Of a stretch of 64,000 nt of DNA, positions 18,290-26,725 are shown one piece after another. The translations under genes and the position numbers were made by a program. Each line of letters opens with the position of its first letter. The stretch's first letter is position 1. The notes below the pieces were generated by a model, which searched no databases, had not been told where the DNA came from, and saw only the letters and a list, made by a program, of their open reading frames with translations. The stretch is from Flavobacterium cerinum (GTDB lineage: Bacteria > Bacteroidota > Bacteroidia > Flavobacteriales > Flavobacteriaceae). The stretch is from positions 3,844,001 through 3,908,000 of the forward strand of contig NZ_CP101751.1 of the NCBI RefSeq assembly GCF_024496085.1, given 5' to 3'.

Positions 18290-20068
18290 ATGAGATTACT
18301 TCTTATTACCTTTTCTTGCCTTTTACTCTTCACCTCTTGCCAAAACAAGCAACCGGAAAAATTAAACCCGGTTCAAAAAACACACTATTTCTTAAAGGAC
18401 AACTATATTGCTTTTGCCGATGAGGTAAAAACGCTTTATGATCTTACGCTACAAAATACACCCGTCGAATCACTTCAAAAGCAATTTAAAAAAGCCCGGC
18501 TCGGTTATAAAAATGTAGAAAGTCTCGTTACGTTTTATTATCCCGAAGCCTCGAAAACGATTAACGGTGCGGCTATCGATAAAAACGACGTACACGAAAC
18601 GAGTCGGAAAATTGAAGAAGCCACCGGTTTTCAAAAAATTGAAGAAAGCTTGTTTACCGAAAACCCGGATCGTGATGAACTACGTAAACAAACCGGTATT
18701 TTAAACGGACTTGTACAATCGCTTCGCGACGACTTTGCGCTATTGGAACTAACCGACAGCAATATTTTTGAAGCGCAGAAATTACAAATGCTGCGAATGA
18801 TGAGTCTCGGCATTTCCGGTTTTGACTCCCCTGTAGCCTTCCATTCTCTACCGGAAGCCATTACGACATTAAAAAGTATTCATTCTGTTGTTTCCCTTTT
18901 TTCCGATAACACTAAATTGGATACTCTTATCGCAAAGAGTACTGCTTATATTGAACAACATCCGGATTTCAACAACTTTAACCGCGCCGATTTTATCGTG
19001 GATTATTGCATTCCTATTTCAAAAGCTATTCATCAAATACAATTCGATTTAAAGATTCCTAATAATCCGATACCCACTGCAATTGATTTTAGCAAAGCAA
19101 CAGTTTTTGAAGAAGGGGCTTTTAATCCTGATTTTTTTGCTCCGGCTTCTAACAAAAAACCGTCACCCGGACAAATTGCTCTCGGGAAGCAACTCTTTTT
19201 TGATCCGTTATTAAGCGGTAATAATAAAGTATCTTGTGCCACTTGTCATATTCCCGAAGCTGCTTATGCCGATCACAAAACAAAAGCAGTAAACGGAAGT
19301 ACCTTATCCCGAAATACGCCTACCTTATTAGCATCGGCTTATCAGAATGTACAGTTTTTAGACGGTCGGGTTGCCTATTTGGAAGATCAGGCTAAAAATG
19401 TAATTAATAACAAAGACGAGATGCACGGTAGTTTTGCAGAAGCTTTACGGAAAGTTCAAAGCAATTCGGCTTACCAGTCGGCATTTAAAAAGGTATTTAA
19501 AGACAATACGGTTACAGAGGAAGCCCTTTTAAAATCATTAGCTTCATTTGTACGGTCACTTTCCAAAATGGATTCTAAGTTTGATGCTTATTTACGCGGT
19601 AAAAATCAGCTGACTGTTCGTGAGAAAAACGGTTTTAATTTATTTATGGGTAAAGCCAAATGCGCCACTTGCCATTTTTTCCCGTTGTTTAACGGTAGTG
19701 TGCCTCCTTTTTATAATGAAACCGAAAGCGAAGTATTAGGTGTTCCGTCACGTCCGGTTATTCAAAATGCTATAATTGATTCCGATTTGGGCGAATATCT
19801 GATTACAAAAGCACCTTTAAAAAAATATGCTTTTAAAACCCCAACGGTACGCAACAGTGCCATTACTTATCCGTATATGCATAATGGTGTTTATCAATCG
19901 CTGGAGGCCGTAATAGATTTTTATAATCGTGGCGGAGGTGCCGGCATAGGAATTTCGGTCGACAATCAAACCCTTCCACCGGATGAATTAGGTCTGAATC
20001 AAACCGAAATCAGCGATCTTATTTTATTTATTAAAACATTAGATAGCCCGAAAACGACTTTATATTAA
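18290..20068 (+). CDS. Imelysin-like / diheme cytochrome c peroxidase (MauG family) fusion lipoprotein
   Basis: 592 residues. A lipoprotein signal (MRLLLITFSCLLLFTSCQNK, Cys 17) is followed by an all-alpha domain of about 250 residues ('FADEVKTLYDLTLQ', 'LVTFYYPEASKTINGAAI') resembling the imelysin/EfeO kind, then a MauG-type peroxidase domain with two haem sites CATCH at 316-320 and 458-462. Distal features 'LSRNTPTLLASAY', 'FLDGRVAYLEDQAKNV' and 'FKTPTVRNSAITYPYMHNGVY' are typical. It would act in the periplasm on peroxide or as an oxidase of an unknown partner. The longer N-terminal domain is beyond ordinary CcpA (about 330 residues). Confidence 0.9.
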   Translation: MRLLLITFSCLLLFTSCQNKQPEKLNPVQKTHYFLKDNYIAFADEVKTLYDLTLQNTPVESLQKQFKKARLGYKNVESLVTFYYPEASKTINGAAIDKNDVHETSRKIEEATGFQKIEESLFTENPDRDELRKQTGILNGLVQSLRDDFALLELTDSNIFEAQKLQMLRMMSLGISGFDSPVAFHSLPEAITTLKSIHSVVSLFSDNTKLDTLIAKSTAYIEQHPDFNNFNRADFIVDYCIPISKAIHQIQFDLKIPNNPIPTAIDFSKATVFEEGAFNPDFFAPASNKKPSPGQIALGKQLFFDPLLSGNNKVSCATCHIPEAAYADHKTKAVNGSTLSRNTPTLLASAYQNVQFLDGRVAYLEDQAKNVINNKDEMHGSFAEALRKVQSNSAYQSAFKKVFKDNTVTEEALLKSLASFVRSLSKMDSKFDAYLRGKNQLTVREKNGFNLFMGKAKCATCHFFPLFNGSVPPFYNETESEVLGVPSRPVIQNAIIDSDLGEYLITKAPLKKYAFKTPTVRNSAITYPYMHNGVYQSLEAVIDFYNRGGGAGIGISVDNQTLPPDELGLNQTEISDLILFIKTLDSPKTTLY

Positions 20069-20622
20069 TTTTTTCGCGCTTCAAACAAACCGATCAATTT
20101 TGTAACCGTATTCCAGTTTCGGGAAGTTGCCGTTACTTTTAGTTTGTTCTCAATCCAATTATTATTCATTTTGGAATTACCGGCCGGGTTTTCATAACAC
20201 AGATATAAGGCCCGGCGGTCTTCCGAAAATCGGAATGTATCCGGCTGGACAAAATTCGGATCAAGCTTACTTTCATTTTCCGGCAACGGTTCTGTAGCCA
20301 GAAAAGCTACATAGAGTTGTTTTACCGGCATTGCAAATTCATTTAAATACGGATTATTATGAAAGATTTGTAACAGACTTTCTTCCGAAACAGCCACAAC
20401 CGGTACTTGAAAATTATATTTCTCCAATAACAATGCTGTGATCTGTTGTTCGATTTTTTCCGGATTCGCTTCCGGAGTATCGACAAAAATATTTCCGCTT
20501 TGGATATAGGTCTGTACATTTTCGAATCCGGCTTCGGTTAACAAGTTCCGAAGGTCTTCCATTTTAATGATCTTCTGTCCCGAAACATTAATTCCTCTTA
20601 ACAACACCAGGTGTGTGTGCAT
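20065..20622 (-). CDS. DUF1697 family protein
   Basis: 185 residues, the normal length. 'HLVLLRGINVSGQKIIKMEDLRNLLTEAGFENVQTYIQSGNIFVDTPE' at the N-terminus is the DUF1697 signature; function is unknown. Its start overlaps the end of the histidine kinase gene by 35 nt in another frame, and its stop overlaps the convergent MauG-type gene by 4 nt. Confidence 0.92.
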   Translation of the reverse strand: MHTHLVLLRGINVSGQKIIKMEDLRNLLTEAGFENVQTYIQSGNIFVDTPEANPEKIEQQITALLLEKYNFQVPVVAVSEESLLQIFHNNPYLNEFAMPVKQLYVAFLATEPLPENESKLDPNFVQPDTFRFSEDRRALYLCYENPAGNSKMNNNWIENKLKVTATSRNWNTVTKLIGLFEARKN

Positions 20623-21679
20623 AATTGTTGCGTTTTTTTAAGATTACCGTAAACTTAGCTCCTTTGTCGGCTCCATCGCTTTCGGCCAATATCTTTCCGT
20701 TGCTTCGTTCTACTATTTTACGGCACAAATATAATCCAATTCCCGTTGACGGTTCTTTATTGGTTCCCAAACGGGAATACTTAGTGAATTTCTGAAACAG
20801 TTCTTCTTTTGTCTCATTTTCAAATCCCATTCCTTTATCCGCCACAATAAAAACAATACTGTCGTTTTCTTCCATAATATATAAGGTGATTTCCGAATCT
20901 GCATATGAAAACTTGATTGCATTATCGACCAGATTCATCAAAACCCGTTGCAGGTATTCCTCTTTCATCACCACATCAATTTTTTCCACTTCTTTTACGA
21001 CCTGTAATTTTAGATTTTTATGCTGTAGCTTTTGATGAGAGACTTTTTCAATCAATTCGATAATTTCATCCAAGCGGTATTCCTGATTTTCTGTAGCCGA
21101 TCTGGAAAAGATTTCTTCCTCGCGTAACAATTCTATAAAGCTTTCTAAAAATTCCAGCTGATATGTCGTGGATTCCATTATTAATTCGGCATAATTTTTC
21201 ACTTTATCTGAAGGCTCTTCCTCCAAAATAAAACGAGCTAAAAACTGAGGAGTCGAAGCAAAATTTTTCAGGTCATGCGACAACAATGAAATAAGGTCTT
21301 TTTTTTCGCTTAACAGGTCTTCATTTTCATTAATCCTCATCTGTAAATTCGTCAGCAATGTTCCGACTTCATCCGTATACCGGGTTGGAAGTGACGGGAT
21401 AATCCCTCTTTCACTATATTTAATTAAGGCTTCGGAAGCGATTTCCATTGGTCGGACTAATTTTCGCAATATCCATAATGTAACTCCGGTTGCCAATAAT
21501 GTCAGTACCAGGGTAAGAGCAAAAAGTGTAGGCGGAGAAATACTATTCGGATGAAAAAGGATGTACACCACAATACCGATTAGCGGGATATGAATCCCTA
21601 AAAAAGCTATGAAAAGGAACTTAAGCACATAACTTTTTCTTAAAAAAGGTATATGGGACAACCATGTATATAATTTCAT
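20588..21679 (-). CDS. Membrane sensor histidine kinase
   Basis: 363 residues from the ATG at 21679. The open frame continues to 22003 but would run over the promoter box and the divergent rlmD gene. Two transmembrane helices lie at about 17-37 and 50-70 with only a short loop, then a HAMP-like segment; HisKA with 'LLSHDLKNFAST' (phospho-acceptor His near 145), and an HATPase domain with N box 'NLVDNAIKFSY', 'DKGMGF' and 'GIGLYLCRKIVE'. With almost no periplasmic part it probably senses an internal or membrane cue. No response regulator is adjacent, so it is an orphan. Confidence 0.9.
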   Translation of the reverse strand: MKLYTWLSHIPFLRKSYVLKFLFIAFLGIHIPLIGIVVYILFHPNSISPPTLFALTLVLTLLATGVTLWILRKLVRPMEIASEALIKYSERGIIPSLPTRYTDEVGTLLTNLQMRINENEDLLSEKKDLISLLSHDLKNFASTPQFLARFILEEEPSDKVKNYAELIMESTTYQLEFLESFIELLREEEIFSRSATENQEYRLDEIIELIEKVSHQKLQHKNLKLQVVKEVEKIDVVMKEEYLQRVLMNLVDNAIKFSYADSEITLYIMEENDSIVFIVADKGMGFENETKEELFQKFTKYSRLGTNKEPSTGIGLYLCRKIVERSNGKILAESDGADKGAKFTVILKKRNNYAHTPGVVKRN

Positions 21680-21711
21680 AATTTCTGGGGCAATTACTTC
21701 ATTAATTGTAT

Positions 21712-21719
21712 CAAATATA
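21712..21719 (-). promoter_or_regulatory. -7 box for the histidine kinase
   Basis: TATATTTG on the reverse strand, 32 nt before the ATG at 21679. Confidence 0.6.
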
Positions 21720-21793
21720 AATATTATGCTTGTACAATTTGCACCGTCAAATAAAAAAAGTATGTTTTCGCATTTTACAAACACAACAATCCT

Positions 21794-21801
21794 TATTTTT
21801 G
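21794..21801 (+). promoter_or_regulatory. -7 box immediately before rlmD
   Basis: TATTTTTG ends only 4 nt before the ATG at 21806, so the transcript may have almost no leader. Confidence 0.55.
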
Positions 21802-21805
21802 CCAC

Positions 21806-23218
21806 ATGGGAAGAAAAAGAACAGATAAAATCGTTTTTGATACAGTAAAAGTCCTTGATGCAGGTGCAAAAGGCGTATCGGTTGCCAAAGCTCCGGATGG
21901 AAAAGTAATTTTTATTCCGAATGTGGTGCCGGGTGATGTAGTTGATGTACAAACCTTTAAGAAACGCAAGTCTTATTACGAAGGAAAGGCTGTACATTTT
22001 CATGAATTTTCAGAGTACCGGGTAGCTCCTGTTTGTGATCATTTTGGTGCCTGCGGAGGCTGTAAATGGCAGAATATGAATTACGATCGCCAGTTATTTT
22101 ACAAAAATCAGGAGGTTTATAATAATTTAAAACGAATCGGAAAAATTGAATTACCGGACTTTGAGCCTATTCTTGGTTCTGAAAAGCAATTTTTCTACCG
22201 TAATAAAATGGAATTTTCTTTTTCGAATGCCCGATGGTTAACCGAAAAGGAAATTCAGAGCGAAGAAGATTACAGCAACCAGAATGCATTAGGTTTCCAT
22301 ATCCCAAGAATGTGGGATAAAATTCTGGACATTAGTAAATGTCATTTACAGGAAGATCCTTCTAATGCGATCCGTAATGAGATTAGACGTTTTGCTAATG
22401 CGCATAACCTTCCGTTTTTCAATCCGAGAAACCACGAAGGTTTATTACGTACCTTAATGATCCGTACGGCTTCAACCGGCGAAATCATGGTATTGGTTCA
22501 GTTTTATGAAGAAAACAAGGAGCAACGCGAATTATTGTTAAACTTCCTTGCTGAACGTTTTCCTGAAATCACCTCGTTACAATACGTAATCAACAGTAAA
22601 GCTAACGATACATTATACGATCAGAATATTATACTATATAAAGGTAGAGATTATATCCTGGAAGAAATGGAAGGTTTGCATTTTAGTATTAATGCCAAAT
22701 CATTTTACCAGACCAATTCCGATCAGGCTTACGAATTATATAAAATCACCCGTGACTTCGCCGGATTAACCGGAAACGAACTGGTTTACGATTTATATAC
22801 CGGAACCGGAACCATTGCTCAATTTGTCTCTAAAAAGGCGCGTAAAGTAATTGGAGTAGAAGCCGTTCCCGAAGCTATTGCCGATGCGAAAGAAAATGCA
22901 AAACGCAATTCCATTACAAACTGTGATTTCTTTGTGGGAGATATGAAAGTTGTATTTAATGAAGCTTTTATTGCCACTCACGGAAAACCGGATGTTATTA
23001 TTACCGATCCGCCTCGTGACGGAATGCATAAAGATGTTGTGGATCAGATTCTGAAAATTGCACCGGAACGTGTGGTATATGTTAGCTGTAATTCGGCTAC
23101 TCAGGCCCGCGACCTTGCTTTAATGGACGAAATGTATAAAGTTACCCGTGTACGCCCGGTTGATATGTTCCCGCAAACGCATCACGTGGAAAATGTTGTA
23201 CTTTTGGAAAAACGTTAA
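21806..23218 (+). CDS. rlmD: 23S rRNA (uracil-C5)-methyltransferase RlmD-like
   Basis: 470 residues. An N-terminal TRAM domain (about 1-65, 'VLDAGAKGVSVAKAPDGKVIFIPNVVPGDVVDV') is followed by the Fe-S ligand Cys cluster 'CDHFGACGGCKWQNM' at about 76-90, and a SAM methyltransferase core with 'VYDLYTGTGTIAQFVSKKA', 'ITDPPRDGMHKDVV' and the catalytic 'VYVSCNSATQARDL' Cys. It makes m5U in 23S rRNA (or tRNA for related RlmCD/TrmA-type enzymes). The stop overlaps the ATG of the next gene. Bacteroidota members are often just called class I RNA methyltransferases, so the exact target is inferred. Confidence 0.92.
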   Translation: MGRKRTDKIVFDTVKVLDAGAKGVSVAKAPDGKVIFIPNVVPGDVVDVQTFKKRKSYYEGKAVHFHEFSEYRVAPVCDHFGACGGCKWQNMNYDRQLFYKNQEVYNNLKRIGKIELPDFEPILGSEKQFFYRNKMEFSFSNARWLTEKEIQSEEDYSNQNALGFHIPRMWDKILDISKCHLQEDPSNAIRNEIRRFANAHNLPFFNPRNHEGLLRTLMIRTASTGEIMVLVQFYEENKEQRELLLNFLAERFPEITSLQYVINSKANDTLYDQNIILYKGRDYILEEMEGLHFSINAKSFYQTNSDQAYELYKITRDFAGLTGNELVYDLYTGTGTIAQFVSKKARKVIGVEAVPEAIADAKENAKRNSITNCDFFVGDMKVVFNEAFIATHGKPDVIITDPPRDGMHKDVVDQILKIAPERVVYVSCNSATQARDLALMDEMYKVTRVRPVDMFPQTHHVENVVLLEKR

Positions 23219-23763
23219 TGATCCTGATGAGAAAAATAAAAACTTTAGTTGTCGCTTTTATCCTGGCTCATTCTTTTTGGAGCTGTGAGAAAGATGATAT
23301 TTGTGCCGATGGTACACCTACTACACCTAGTGTTGTGATTGAGTTTTACGATATAGAGAACCCTACCGTTTTAAAAAATGTGACCAATCTTAAAGTGATT
23401 GCCGAGGGAATGACTGACGGAATTATTTTTAATCCGTCAGCACAAAACGATGCAAAATATCTGACCAACGGGAATAAGATAAAAATTCCGTTGCGAACAA
23501 CACAGGACAATACAACTTATCGTTTTATTTTAAATGCTAACAGCACCAACCCTTCTGAGATTAACGAAGACACGCTTAGTTTTAACTATTCGCGAACAGA
23601 TGAATACGTTTCCAGAGCATGTGGTTATAAAACCGTTTTTCAATTAGATGCTGACAATCCGGTATTGTCAGCAACAGATACCAATCCATGGATCGGATCA
23701 AGAATAATCCAACAATCAAATATTCAAAATGAAAATGCGACACACCTTAAAATCTATTTTTAG
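23218..23763 (+). CDS. DUF6452-like lipoprotein
   Basis: 181 residues from an ATG that overlaps the rlmD stop (TTAATG); an inner ATG at 23227 (MRKIKTLVVAFILAHSFWSC) would give a neater lipoprotein signal with Cys about residue 20. After 'CEKDDICADGTPTTPSVVIEFYD' the chain is beta-rich; 'RACGYKTVFQLD' is a conserved-looking segment. The gene order rlmD, this protein, then the next outer-membrane-like protein is one I know from Flavobacterium, where they are called DUF6452 and DUF6048. Function unknown. Confidence 0.8.
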   Translation: MILMRKIKTLVVAFILAHSFWSCEKDDICADGTPTTPSVVIEFYDIENPTVLKNVTNLKVIAEGMTDGIIFNPSAQNDAKYLTNGNKIKIPLRTTQDNTTYRFILNANSTNPSEINEDTLSFNYSRTDEYVSRACGYKTVFQLDADNPVLSATDTNPWIGSRIIQQSNIQNENATHLKIYF

Positions 23764-24448
23764 TTTTGTCCTTTTAGGGTTATCTCTGAATCTAGCCGCT
23801 CAGGATTCTATTCCAAAGAAAACGGAGCGCTATGGTATTCGTGTGGGCGCCGATTTGAGTCGTTTAGCACGTTCTTTTTATGAGAAGGATTATCGCGGTT
23901 TCGAAATCGTGGGTGATTACCGACTTTCTAAAAAAATATTTATTGCTGGCGAAATCGGGAATGAAGATCTTACCGAGAACGAAGCGCAATTAAGTTTTAC
24001 AACTAAAGGAAGTTATTTTAAAGCCGGATTCGATTTCAATGCTTATGAAAACTGGCTGGATATGGAAAATATGATTTATGCCGGAATGCGATACGGAGTC
24101 AGTTCTTTTAGTCAGCAATTAAATTCCTATGCGATTTATAATACCAATCCGTATTTTGGTCAGGATATACTAACTCCCAATCAGAAATTTGACGGATTAA
24201 CGGCACATTGGGTAGAATTTGTTGCGGGTGTAAAAGCTGAGCTTTTCAGCAATCTGTTTTTAGGTTTTAGCGTACGAATGAATTATCTGGTTTCGAATAA
24301 GAAGCCTGAAGGTTTTGACAATCTTTATATCCCCGGTTTTAACCGAACCTATGAAGGAAACTTCGGTGTCGGTTTTAATTATTCTCTTTCTTATTTTATA
24401 CCGCTTTATAAAACGGCAAAAAAAACAGAATCAACTCAAAAGAAATAA
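23729..24448 (+). CDS. DUF6048-like outer-membrane beta protein
   Basis: 239 residues with a signal peptide (cleaved after about residue 24, 'LNLAAQ'). The mature part alternates aromatic strands (YGIRVGADLSRLARSFYEKDYRGFEIVGDYRLSKKIFIAGEIG) and looks like a small beta-barrel, like DUF6048 family members. The start overlaps the end of the upstream DUF6452-like gene by 35 nt, so the two are coupled and probably act together in the envelope. Confidence 0.8.
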   Translation: MKMRHTLKSIFSFVLLGLSLNLAAQDSIPKKTERYGIRVGADLSRLARSFYEKDYRGFEIVGDYRLSKKIFIAGEIGNEDLTENEAQLSFTTKGSYFKAGFDFNAYENWLDMENMIYAGMRYGVSSFSQQLNSYAIYNTNPYFGQDILTPNQKFDGLTAHWVEFVAGVKAELFSNLFLGFSVRMNYLVSNKKPEGFDNLYIPGFNRTYEGNFGVGFNYSLSYFIPLYKTAKKTESTQKK

Positions 24449-24451
24449 TTT

Positions 24452-24478
24452 AAAAGCAACGGAAACGTTGCTTTTTTT
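24452..24478 (+). terminator. Terminator of the rlmD operon
   Basis: AAAAGCAACG and CGTTGCTTTT arms around GAAA, then a T run. Confidence 0.85.
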
Positions 24479-24516
24479 GTTTATTTTTAGATTATCATCC
24501 GTTAATTCTATTTCAA

Positions 24517-25002
24517 ATGAAAAAAATAGCTATTCTTTTCTTTATCATTAGTTTTGTTTCTTGTCAACCCAAAAAAGACAATACTGATAATAGTAAAGAA
24601 CAAAAAGCGACTGTTGACTATACTGTAGCTGTAAAGTTTATTTCTGATTATGTTACTACTCTTGAAAAAAACAAAGATGAGAACACTACAATTCAATGGA
24701 TAGCGAATAACGGAATGCTTACCGCTGATTTTAAAAACCGATATAAAGAATTGATGGATAATGCCCGTAAAGACGATCCGGAATTGGGTTTGGGTTTTGA
24801 TCCTATTTTAGATGCACAAGATTATCCTGATAAAAATTATGTCATACAAGCTATTGATTCCGTTACCGGTTTTGTAACCGTATCTTCAAACGATTCGGAA
24901 GATTTTCAGGTTATTCTAAAAGTCGTATCAGACGGGAGTCAGTCAAAAGTTGAAGGATCCGGTGTTATAAACATTCCGGAAGATCAAAGAGCACCGCGAT
25001 AA
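24517..25002 (+). CDS. DUF3828-like lipoprotein
   Basis: 161 residues. Lipoprotein signal MKKIAILFFIISFVSCQPKK with Cys at 16, a short charged linker, then a compact domain: 'VAVKFISDYVTTLEK', 'IQWIANNGMLTADFKNRYKELMDNARKDDPELGLGFDPILDAQDYPD', 'VTVSSNDSEDFQVILKVVSDG'. This resembles the DUF3828 fold (NTF2-like). Standing alone, just before the toxin/immunity remnants. Function unknown. Confidence 0.75.
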   Translation: MKKIAILFFIISFVSCQPKKDNTDNSKEQKATVDYTVAVKFISDYVTTLEKNKDENTTIQWIANNGMLTADFKNRYKELMDNARKDDPELGLGFDPILDAQDYPDKNYVIQAIDSVTGFVTVSSNDSEDFQVILKVVSDGSQSKVEGSGVINIPEDQRAPR

Positions 25003-25044
25003 CAGTATAATTTTCGATACCGTAATCAATTTGATAAAGCTTTC

Positions 25045-25228
25045 CTAAAAATCATATTGATCTACCACTTTTCCTTTTCTATATTTTTTTGCATTTAAAA
25101 AAAATGAACCGTCTTCTTTTTTTTAAAAAAATCTTGATAATCGAATCTTTATTTCTGACATCATTATAGCCGTTTATATAAATCTGTTTTGTTATAATTT
25201 TATTACCATGGTGTTCTTCTAGTACTCC
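25045..25228 (-). pseudogene. Remnant of an unidentified gene, 5' missing, frameshifted in an A8 tract
   Basis: Read on the reverse strand, a coding-looking stretch begins directly after an in-frame stop (GVLEEHHGNKIITKQIYING, then YNDVRNKDSIIKIFLKK), and continues only after a one-base shift in a run of eight A as EDGSFFLNAKKYRKGKVVDQ and then a stop. Removing one A gives a continuous 61-residue tail. No ATG precedes it. I do not recognise the family; it lies 37 nt downstream of the immunity candidate on the same strand, so it may be what is left of another cassette gene. Confidence 0.55.
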
Positions 25229-25265
25229 TTAATAAAAATTGTTACAGTGTTTTATTATTAAAATT

Positions 25266-25745
25266 CTAATAAACAATTTTAACCTTCATATTAATCCCCC
25301 TTCCATCCCATTCTTTCCTATTTATCAATTCTTTAAAATAAATTTCAAATTCATCCTTAGCTATAGAATCTAATTCACGGCTTACATAATATTTAAGGCA
25401 GGCTGTGGCAATATGCCGTTTCAAAGGAGTATCATCAAGACCTATAAAATACAGTCGTTTAGGTGCTTTTTTATAAGCTTCTTTACCAATCTCCTTTGCT
25501 TTTAAAATATCCTTATATCGCATATCATTATATGGATTTGAAGATTTTTCAGAAGTCGTTATTAAAAGAATGCTATCATTTTTATAACCTTCTTCAATAC
25601 AAGAGAAAAAAACCTGATTTTTAAACCCTTCAATCCAATCTTCAGCTTGTATTTTATATGTAAATCCATAATATTTATCTAACGATCTATACGAATTACA
25701 GGCCGAAAATAACAGTATAACGATAATAATTTTTATTTTACTCAT
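25266..25745 (-). CDS. Lipoprotein, probable Tai4-like immunity protein
   Basis: 159 residues. Lipoprotein signal MSKIKIIIVILLFSACNSYR (Cys 16), so it would sit in the periplasm attached to a membrane, where a peptidoglycan amidase would act. The mature part is helical with 'WIEGFKNQVFFSCIEEGYKNDSIL' followed by 'LKAKEIGKEAYKKA', a pattern reminiscent of Tai4 (T6SS amidase immunity). It starts 6 nt after the stop of the Tae4-like frame on the same strand, the usual toxin-immunity order. Similarity to Tai4 is by eye; the position is the stronger evidence. Confidence 0.7.
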   Translation of the reverse strand: MSKIKIIIVILLFSACNSYRSLDKYYGFTYKIQAEDWIEGFKNQVFFSCIEEGYKNDSILLITTSEKSSNPYNDMRYKDILKAKEIGKEAYKKAPKRLYFIGLDDTPLKRHIATACLKYYVSRELDSIAKDEFEIYFKELINRKEWDGRGINMKVKIVY

Positions 25746-25751
25746 TTTACT

Positions 25752-26303
25752 TCAATCTAAAATCCATATATCGATTCGTTCTAATGAAATCAAATTAAAA
25801 TGACATCCAATCGAGCAAATAATATCATTCCCATAGCCGTTAAAAACATCCGCATGTCCCGATACTGTTCCAGCCGAGTTAGCTGGTGTAATCAATGAAT
25901 ATATCCCTCTTTTATTTTTTAATAATATTGGGAAATTTTGCCCATGTAAACCTCCTTGCTCAGTACTAAAGAATTCATGTTTTGGATTATAAGGTGTATT
26001 CCCTTCTCCTGTATTCGTCCCGAATGTTTTCCGCATCCAACTGTTAAGTGCTCTTGCATTTACAAAAAAGTATTTGCCTTCAAAATCTCCCCCACCTTCT
26101 ATGGTTTGTCCCGGAATATTGGGTATAACGACATTACACTTTATTAAAGCAATAGAAACTCTTAAAGCGCAAGTATTTTCTGTTACTTCCGGATAATCTA
26201 ACCTTGCCTGCCAAACCGCACCTCCTACTATTCCATAATAAACACAAAGGTTACTCCCTTTACTAAACGTACTCCAAACGCCATGATAACTAAAATTTAA
26301 AGA
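25752..26303 (-). pseudogene. Tae4-like peptidoglycan amidase toxin domain without a start codon
   Basis: The reverse frame is open for 183 codons between a stop at 26304-26306 and the stop at 25752, but contains no ATG until codon 90. Translated, it covers essentially a whole Tae4 domain: 'VWSTFSKG', 'YYGIVGGAVW', catalytic-Cys segment 'ENTCALRVSIALI', 'FEGKYFFVNARALNSWMRKTFG', 'KNKRGIYSL', catalytic-His segment 'VSGHADVFNGYG', the paired Cys 'IICSIGCHF' and the ending 'IDIWIL'. These align in order with known T6SS Tae4 enzymes (DL-endopeptidase type amidases). Either the protein's N-terminal delivery part has been lost, leaving a toxin tip, or a non-ATG start is used. No T6SS genes lie in the window. 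Confidence 0.85.
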
Positions 26304-26448
26304 TTAAGCGGGAGAGTTTATTTTAGGGGAAAAGACACACCAAAAAATCACATAGGTTGATCTGTTTTATTGTAACTGTAAATTAGTTCATTTACTTTCA
26401 ATTTCATCTACTTAAAAAAGGACAAGAAAGGTCAAATAAGGCAAAAAA

Positions 26449-26472
26449 AATCCCGGTGTAAAACCGGGACTT
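26449..26472 (-). terminator. Terminator after the 79-residue membrane gene
   Basis: TCCCGGT and ACCGGGA arms followed on the reverse strand by a long T tract. Confidence 0.75.
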
Positions 26473-26474
26473 AA

Positions 26475-26714
26475 TTATTTTATTTCTTTAATACCTTTAA
26501 TAAAGAGCCACTTCATAAAAAGTCGTTCTCCTTCATTCGTTTTCACGGCCTGAAATTTAGGCGCTAATATTGTCGCCACAACAAATGCCGTTACCGGAAT
26601 CCAATATCCCTGTAAATGGGTATACGTTCCTACAAGGTAACGAAACAGGATAAACAATACTGCAAATCCGGTTAACTGGAATACAAACGCTTTCGTTTTA
26701 GGTGCCATTGCCAT
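26475..26714 (-). CDS. Small two-helix membrane protein
   Basis: 79 residues with hydrophobic helices at about 10-29 and 36-53 and a basic C-terminal tail. Not recognised. It lies 11 nt after the THUMP methyltransferase gene on the same strand and shares its terminator, so they form an operon. Confidence 0.75.
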   Translation of the reverse strand: MAMAPKTKAFVFQLTGFAVLFILFRYLVGTYTHLQGYWIPVTAFVVATILAPKFQAVKTNEGERLFMKWLFIKGIKEIK

Positions 26715-26725
26715 ATTACTATTCT

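Noticed and set aside
21680..22003. N-terminal extension of the histidine kinase
   Set aside because: It would overlap the divergent rlmD gene and contain the kinase promoter box; the extension is not hydrophobic in a way that fits a sensor, and the ATG at 21679 gives a normal two-helix kinase.
25752..26036. 94-residue protein starting at the inner ATG of the Tae4 frame
   Set aside because: It would lack the catalytic Cys and half the domain; the coding pattern clearly extends upstream, so it is better called a broken longer gene.
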